DNA of 64,000 bases. Source: Agaricus subrufescens. Lineage: Eukaryota > Basidiomycota > Agaricomycetes > Agaricales > Agaricaceae. The translations under genes were made by a program, and so were the position numbers. A model generated the notes under the pieces. That model saw only the letters and a list, made by a program, of their open reading frames with translations. It did not search any database and was not told the DNA's origin. How positions within the stretch are numbered: the stretch's first letter is position 1; each line of letters starts with the position of its first letter. Positions 58,091 to 64,000 of the stretch are shown piece after piece. The stretch is from contig CM057057.1 of NCBI GenBank assembly GCA_029945375.1, forward strand, positions 4,216,001-4,280,000, in the 5' to 3' direction.

Positions 58091-58821
58091 TTAGGCGGGT
58101 CCCACTGCTTAGAGGTCAGAGCAGGGCCTACTCGATAATTCCAGCTACTCACCGTAGTCGTAATACATCTTTGTCTTCACATTCTCGCCCTTTGGCCCAG
58201 TGAAGTTGACGTGGCGGGCATACCTCCTCTGGCCATCAATGACTTCTATGCCCCAAGTCTGAACGTCGTCAGCACAACACCTCTTCCTTATAAGAACAGA
58301 AACTTTACCTGGTCTCCGACCCATGAAGTTCCACTCCTCGGGGTATCGCTCTTGGCAAAGGCCTGCACAACGCCGTGCTCATACGTGTCCTCAGTCCAAC
58401 CTTCCTTCAACCATTCGTCACTGAGCTCCTCCGCCTTGACACGCCTAGACCTTGCAACTACATAACCAAAGAGATCATCGTTCTTCTCTCTTTCTTCCCA
58501 ATCCAAAATTCGATTCTCAGTAGTCCCAGGAATACCTCCAGTAAGAGTTTGGTCAATGTCAATCTTCTCGACCTTTCCCCCGTCACCCGTGTCTTCACGG
58601 TAGTGTTTGATGTGAAGAGTGATTGTAGCGTATCGAATGGCCCTGCGCTTAAACCAACCCACGCCCTGAAGACTCAAGATTCTATCAGACTCGTCCCAGT
58701 TCGTAAGAGTTTTGTTCTGTAGAGGTTTCGATTGTCTTGTTCAATGAGAGCATCATTAGGAACTAACCACAGTAAACGTGCCACTGATATCGAGAATCGT
58801 AAAGTCGGCTGGTACGGCCAT
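58091..58821 (-). CDS. Small conserved fungal protein, tandem copy 2
   Basis: Paralogue of the gene at 56485-57215, with the same four-exon structure. ATG at 58819-58821, stop at 58091-58093 after YYDYVGPA. Conserved blocks are LQGVGWFKRRAIRYATITLH, DIDQTLTGGIPGTTENR, LDWEEREKNDDLFGYV, EEWLKEGWTEDTYEHG-like DEWLKEGWTEDTYEHG, and SGTSWVGDQVK before the third exon. Changes relative to copy 1 are mostly conservative. A two-residue insertion sits in the loop before GTSWVGDQ. Function unknown; see copy 1. Confidence 0.78.
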
Positions 58822-58983
58822 GACAGACGAAAGCAAAACTATCACAGGGACAAAGAGAGGTATTTAAGGCGCCCCCCGCCATCCAAAATCACATGTAGTA
58901 CTTAGTCCCTTCCCTGGGAAAACTCATCCTCTGACATCCGCTCCAACCTTGTTGTTGATCCCCCTTCTGCGCCCTTTGATTCG

Positions 58984-59616
58984 CTATTCTCGATTTGCCC
59001 CAGGCCTAAACAATGTGATAACCTTCCATACAGCATCCTTCCCTGTATCCCAAGCATGAGGTCCTTTAGCCTGAGAACCTCCAAATTCAACCATAATCCC
59101 ATCCTTTGACCATTCACACCAAATGTCAATGGACCCAGAAGACGGTCCCGTCCCTCCTCCCTTCCGATCAGGCTCCCCCAACACCTGTACAATCTCCTTC
59201 CCAGTCGTCTTCAACGTGATCTCCAATTCCGACGGCCGTTCTACAGGTTTCCCATCCTTATCCTTCGCCTGATTCGTAATTGGAAAGATGACAGGCGAAA
59301 CAGGAAATGTGGTGAACGTCAATTCCGAGCGAGATGTTTTGGTTTTGTCGGCGGGCACGTTGTAAAGATCGATACTGTCGAGGACTAGATCCTCTTGTTT
59401 GAGCTCGCCCAATTTTAACCCTGTCTTAGGCTTGTACCCGTTTTGAGGAGTGAATAGTAGACTGATGCCGAGAGGATAATAATTAAAGTAAACCGTGTCA
59501 GAGTACGATTTGACTTCGAGAGTTGTAGGGCTGGACACTTTTCCGGCCTTTGCTACAGTGTCGATGTATTGAGAGATGGCGGTTGAGGAGGGCCCGAGGC
59601 CTAAGAGGTCCTGCAT
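58984..59616 (-). CDS. Conserved fungal protein of 210 residues, function unknown
   Basis: Intronless frame from the ATG at 59614-59616 (MQDLLGLGPSSTAISQYID) to the stop at 58984. Recognisable blocks are SYSDTVYFNYYPLGISLLF, a charged middle with KPVERPSELEITL, and a Gly/Trp-rich C-terminus (SIDIWCEWSKDGIMVEFG, then HAWDTGKDAVWKVITLF). The strands suggest a beta-rich soluble protein. No signal peptide or membrane segment. I cannot name the family. Its 3' part is duplicated and decayed at 57300-57720, so this is the functional copy. 154 bp downstream of the SH3BGR-like stop on the same strand. Confidence 0.75.
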   Translation of the reverse strand: MQDLLGLGPSSTAISQYIDTVAKAGKVSSPTTLEVKSYSDTVYFNYYPLGISLLFTPQNGYKPKTGLKLGELKQEDLVLDSIDLYNVPADKTKTSRSELTFTTFPVSPVIFPITNQAKDKDGKPVERPSELEITLKTTGKEIVQVLGEPDRKGGGTGPSSGSIDIWCEWSKDGIMVEFGGSQAKGPHAWDTGKDAVWKVITLFRPGANRE

Positions 59617-59770
59617 CCTCGTGGCTACTTGGAGGATTTTGGAGGTTGGGAGTTAACCGATGGATCTATAAATGACGATCCCAATTACTGTATACGCTAT
59701 TATTCACATCTTGCATCACAAAGTCCCTGGCTCGGATTCTGTATCTTTAACTTGTTTCTCGCTACTATCT

Positions 59771-60804
59771 TCACTTTTCCTCTTTCCGCTCCTCTACCTT
59801 TTGCTCCACTTTATCCTCTTTCTTCTCCTCCTCAACACGCTTGTCCGACTCCTCTTTCTTGTCCGATTCCTCTTTCTTTTCCTTCTTCTCTTCTTCCACG
59901 TTCTTCTTACCTCCAGTACTTCCACTCAACCCTTTAACTAAATCCCCCGCAGCATCATCATCCAATCCCAAATCCTTAACCATATCCAACAACTCATCTT
60001 CCATCACCTTCACCCCCTGCAACCCAAACCCACTCAACTCATCACCCAAATCCATCTCAACACCCTGCCTCTTATTCACCGGCGTCGGTTTACTACTACC
60101 ACCCCCACCACCCTCTCCCCTAGACGATAACAGTGATTTGGGCGGCTGAGCGAGGATCTTTTTCTTAAGATGTTCAGGTGTCATCTGTAAAGGCATCATA
60201 GCACCTGGAACACCTATAGGTCGAGCTGGAGGTAGTTTAGGACCAGTGAGAAGTGAATCTTCGTTATCGTCTTTCCAAGATTCGGATAGACGAAGAAAAC
60301 GATCGAGTTCGTTGAATTCTACTGCCTCTTCACTAAAGGGAATATCAACACGACTCTTGAAGAAGGATTCATTTAACATACAAGTCTTGAAATGTCTAAT
60401 TGCTTTTTCAATATGACATTTTTTGGGTTGGGGGGAGAGGGTGTAAGGAGAACTTACGCCAGGAAAAGTACTGCCTACAAGGATACCAGGAAGCTGTTGT
60501 TTGTCTGTACTCACCCCCAAAGAACAATAATTTAACAACTGAAAACGATATAGATCAAGGTTTTACTGACCAGGAGGAGCTTTCCGCTTCCACAATCTCT
60601 TAGCATCCTCATCCGAAGCAAGGTCATAAGACGTAAATGGAATCTTCTTAACTTGCAGTGTCCGAAGTATATATTCTACAAACCACAGATAAGTTGTGTG
60701 CCCTCCCCCTCCCCTTATATGCGTGTATGCGTACCTTGACGTTGGCGTAATGCGGGCTGAGAGGCGATGGTGGTAAGGAACACAGCTATAGGTGGTGAAG
60801 GCAT
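59771..60804 (-). CDS. SH3BGR/glutaredoxin-like protein with acidic coiled tail
   Basis: Start ATG at 60802-60804 (MPSPPIAVFLTTIASQPALRQRQ). Exons then give YILRTLQVKKIPFTSYDLASD, AKRLWKRKAPPG, KQQLPGILVGSTFPG, and EEAVEFNELDRFLRL, the thioredoxin fold order of SH3-binding Glu-rich proteins, without the CxxC redox pair. A linker has MTPEHLKKKILAQPPKSLL, and the protein ends in a very Lys/Glu-rich tail (KKEESDKKEESDKRVEEE and more) to the stop at 59771. Mammalian SH3BGR proteins are small glutaredoxin-like adaptors; the fungal role is unknown. Divergent from the LMW-PTP gene across 148 bp. Confidence 0.75.
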
Positions 60805-60952
60805 AAGTAAAAAGGAGCCCCTAACCGCGCCCCTCCTGCATCAATCGAATCTCAATTGAGATCCGATCAGCCCCACACCAATTTAAGATAAGCATAACCT
60901 CTTTTGTGATTGATTTTGACCTCCACATCTGCCAATACCAATAAAGAAAGAA
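60805..60952. promoter_or_regulatory. Bidirectional promoter, SH3BGR-like / LMW-PTP
   Basis: 148 bp between divergent start codons; no strong motif seen. Confidence 0.4.
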
Positions 60953-61642
60953 ATGCCAGCAGAACTTCAACTTAAAGTACTCGTAGTCTGTCTCGGTAAG
61001 GCACCATCCTTCTGGCCGAAAAATCATGCATTTAGAAGTATTTGTGATATATAGGCAACATCTGTCGCTCGCCAATGGGCGAAGCAGTACTTGCCGATAT
61101 CGCCAAGAAACGCGGCCTCGACATTCAAGTAGACAGTGCAGGTACCGCAGCATACCACGCCGGCGAGACACCAGATGATCGGTAACGCTCACACACACCT
61201 CCCTCATTCCGCACACTCACTTTCAAAAATTCCACGCAGCACCGTCGCTGTCTGCAAAAAGGTAAACACAAGCACTGTATCCACCCTAAAATCCATCTTT
61301 ATAATCGCTTAAACAGCACAACGTCCCCATAAACAGTACCGCTCGCCAAGTCAAAACATCAGATTTCACAAATTTCACGCATATCTTGGCTGCTGACTCG
61401 AACAATCTTCGCGATCTTGAAAGGATCAAACCTTCTAATGCAACGGCGGAAGTTCAACTATGGGGTTCTTACCTGGACAACAAACCTATACCCGATCCAT
61501 ACTACGGCGGGGCTGTAAGCGATACCTGAACTTTTCCTTTGTATCGTACTGCTAACGACATATTCAGGCTGGTTTTGAGAATGTCTTCCAACAAGTAACG
61601 AAACTCTCGAATGCATTTCTCGATAAAGTGTTACAGAAGTAG
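60953..61642 (+). CDS. Low-molecular-weight protein tyrosine phosphatase
   Basis: Spliced protein of about 150 residues from the ATG at 60953 to the TAG at 61640-61642. The P-loop CLGNICR (Cys13 to Arg19) lies at the start and is split by the first intron, as in other fungal LTP1/Stp1 genes. Then come MGEAVLADIAKKRGLDIQVDSAGT, NSTARQVKTSDFTNF and the general-acid loop PDPYYGG. The family dephosphorylates phosphotyrosine and acyl phosphates in the cytosol. It converges on the dehydrogenase with 68 bp between stops. Confident by motif and length. Confidence 0.95.
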
Positions 61643-61710
61643 TCCTAATTCAATTGTGGATATTTTGCTTTAAAATGATAAAAAAAATCTGTTAAAAATG
61701 CTACTGGTGG

Positions 61711-64000
61711 TTAGTGGTGAGTGGGCATGGCAGTTGATGCACGGTTTCCAAGGGCGTCTTCGGCCCTCCAAAGACTCGTTATAGTCTGCAGAAGAATGTC
61801 ATTATGGTTATCAGACATACAGTGATAAGATGGTTACCTTGTTTTGAGTGTAAAAATTGATACCGCTCTTGCCGTAAAACCCGATATCGCCGAGCACAGA
61901 ACCCTTATTTCCACTCCAAGCGAACATTGGCAAGGGCACCGGGATGGGAATATTGATACCAATCTGGCCGGCTTGGACTTCATTTTCAAATTTACGTCCA
62001 GTTGCTCCAGATTGAGTAAAGATAGCGGTTCCATTACCGTATTTGTTGTTGTTGATGATTTCAATGGCATCGTCCAAAGTATCCGCTTTCAGGACTACGA
62101 GAACGGGACCAAAGATCTCTTGGCTGTTGACATTTGGACATGAGCAACTTATAATTCGTAGTGGAAAGTCAAATACTTACTTATAACATTTCATATCAGT
62201 AGTGGCTTCCAAAACTGTGGGTCCCACAAAGTTGCCATCCGGGTAGTCAGGCACCGTAATGCTTCTTCCATCAAGTGCGATCCGACCACCCTCTTGTTCC
62301 GCAGATGCAATCAAGCTTATGATTCTTTCCTTGGACTGGGGAGAGATAACAGGGCCACTGACAAAGATTGAATGACGTCACTCAAGCCAAGAAAAAATAT
62401 AGTAGACTCACAGATCTGCGCCTCGCTCGAAACCGCCGCTGACCTTGAGTTTTTGTGCACGTTCTATGAGTTCGGGAAGCCAGTTCTGTGCTTCACCGAC
62501 AAGTATTGCTGGCCGGGGGCGTGAGTGAGAGAATACCTAGGTAAATCGGTACGTACCAACAGAGATTGCCATGCAGCGTTGACCGGCAGCACCAAAGGCT
62601 GCGCCGACAATCGAGTTGAGAGCCAGGTTCTTGTTGGCTGTGAGAGGTGAGTGTTTTGGTTGATAAATAGACCAGGGCGAACACACCATCAGGCATCAAA
62701 ACGGCATGGTTTTTTGCTCCCATGTTCGACTGTGAAATTTGTTATTCCTGCATATTGATGAGTCATTGGGTATTCTTACCTGCACACGCTTGCCATTCTG
62801 CGTACCGCTATAGAGTTCATGAGTAACATGGGGATGGAGCGAGACTTGCATACGTACCGATCGAAGATGTGTTTGCCAGCACGGTCACCGCCGACAAAGC
62901 TGATTGCCCTGATTGCAGGGTGATCACAGATAGCATTGACGGTCGGAACTTGGCCGTGAACAATGTTCAATACTCCATCAGGTAGACCTGTCAGGAAGAG
63001 TGAGTAAAGGTCAGGGTTGAAAAGACGTGTGGAACGGCGAACCTGCTCGCTTGCAAAGCTCTGCAATGATCATGGCGGCACCAGGATCGCGTTCTGAAGG
63101 TTTGAGTATGAGAGTGTTACCAGTGACAGCAGCCATCGGAATTGTCCAAAGAGGGATCATACTAATTAACGCTGGATCAAAAGCGGATCAATTGGAAATA
63201 GTATGACAACTTACGCGGGGAAATTGAAGGGAGCGATGCTGGCGCAGACACCAAGGGGCACTTTTCTGACATATGTATCCATGTCCTTGCTTACTGTTCT
63301 TGTGTAAGAAAGCTGACAGGGCAGGAGGGATGTGGGAAAAGCATGCCTTCGATTTTGTCTCCGAGTAACGTTGTTGTTGCCGCAACGGCGGTCTCGACGA
63401 CTTGCAAGCCTCGAAGCAGGTCACCGTGGGCATCTATTGAGACGGTATGAGTGCGAGGGGATGGGAAAGGCAGAGAGACAATGTGTACCCGGTAGAGTCT
63501 TTCCTTGCTCGAGAACGATACTCGCGGCAATGGCGTCGGCATTCTGGCGGAGGAGCTGTTGAAGCCTGGCAGCAATAGTTAAGGATCTGGATTGATATAG
63601 CTATTTTTGGACTTGCTCGAGGGCAAAACGCTGACGCGTGAGGACACTGGTCCTACTCCAGGACTTGAAGGCGTGGGAAGCGGCGTCGACGGCCTGCTCG
63701 AATTCCTGGCTGGTCGTCTGCGGGACCTTGGAAAGCACGGTCTGGGTCGACTGTTGTGCAGGGGATAGGCATCTGCGGAGCAACGGACAGAGAGAGAACG
63801 GACCGGATCTACGGCCTCGAGCCACTTGTCTGTCTTGCTTTCGACGAACTGGCCGCCAATGAAATTTTTGGTCGTGCCCCCGGTCATGCTGGTGCCCTCC
63901 CAGTTGGCGGAGAGCTCGGTCGCCACGGGCCGGGCGAGAGCGCTGAGGCCGGCACGGGCCCTCGCGGAGGAGGAGAAGGCGCGGGCGGGGGCGGGGACGT
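61711..64000 (-). CDS. Methylmalonate-semialdehyde dehydrogenase (5' end outside window)
   Basis: The frame runs off the right edge. The visible N-terminus is Arg/Ala/Ser-rich ([18 protein letters not shown]), a mitochondrial presequence, followed by [21 protein letters not shown]. Further blocks are [50 protein letters not shown] and [15 protein letters not shown]. The nucleophile is in [12 protein letters not shown]. Then come [34 protein letters not shown] and [22 protein letters not shown]. This is the ALDH6 family signature (no distinct Glu base; CoA-dependent). The enzyme turns methylmalonate or malonate semialdehyde into propionyl- or acetyl-CoA in valine and pyrimidine breakdown in mitochondria. 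Ends at TAA 61711-61713. About ten introns. Confidence 0.95.

Larger units (their letters stand above)
57860..59340. repeat. Second segmental duplication, copy 2
   Basis: Decayed LCCL 5' fragment, small gene 2, then the intact 3' part of the next gene, in the same order as copy 1. Confidence 0.75.

Overview
The window is nuclear DNA of a filamentous basidiomycete, most likely an agaricomycete mushroom-forming fungus. Genes are dense and interrupted by many 45-70 nt GT-AG introns, several with a visible CTAAT/CTAAC-like branch site. The proteins look like fungal housekeeping orthologues. I count 27 genes that look functional (two cut by the window edges), one truncated DEAD-box gene copy and two decayed gene fragments. 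I see no tRNA, rRNA, CRISPR array or intact transposon.

Left part (1-18 kb). The 3' part of a WRAP73/WDR8 WD40 gene converges on HIR1, a histone chaperone. Two tandem intron-bearing epoxide hydrolase genes follow, made by a clear ~1.5 kb segmental duplication, and then the m-AAA protease AFG3. Next are an MFS anion:cation symporter (allantoate/nicotinate permease type), the urease accessory protein UreD, and a half-length SUB2/UAP56 helicase copy that stops after the first RecA domain. About 1.3 kb without a gene follows.

Middle part (18-47 kb). Genes are a Byr4/Bfa1-type mitotic-exit GAP subunit, NRDE2, NIP7 (head to head with NRDE2), the Dsl1-complex tether SEC39, a Ser/Pro-rich protein, CGR1, the HOPS/CORVET subunit VPS18, a SHB17-type histidine phosphatase with a 7-nt exon, a long coiled-coil protein, the mitochondrial citrate/oxoglutarate carrier YHM2, and an Mpv17/PMP22 family protein.

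Right part (47-64 kb). Genes are TRAPPC8/Trs85, a Cys/His-rich protein of unknown function, an LCCL-domain membrane protein, and two tandem copies of a small conserved fungal gene. These are followed by an unrecognised 210-residue protein, an SH3BGR/glutaredoxin-like protein, a low-molecular-weight protein tyrosine phosphatase, and methylmalonate-semialdehyde dehydrogenase, which runs off the right edge. The small tandem genes lie in a second segmental duplication that also copied the end of each flanking gene. Those copied ends have decayed into relics between the two intact copies.

Most genes are independent housekeeping units. Plausible functional links are the transporter/UreD pair (ureide-urea nitrogen, with GATA-type sites between them) and several short bidirectional promoters. 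The most unusual signals are the two segmental duplications, the in-frame half-helicase, and the microexons. I found no convincing undescribed multi-gene system. Exon calls were made by eye from splice consensus and family conservation.
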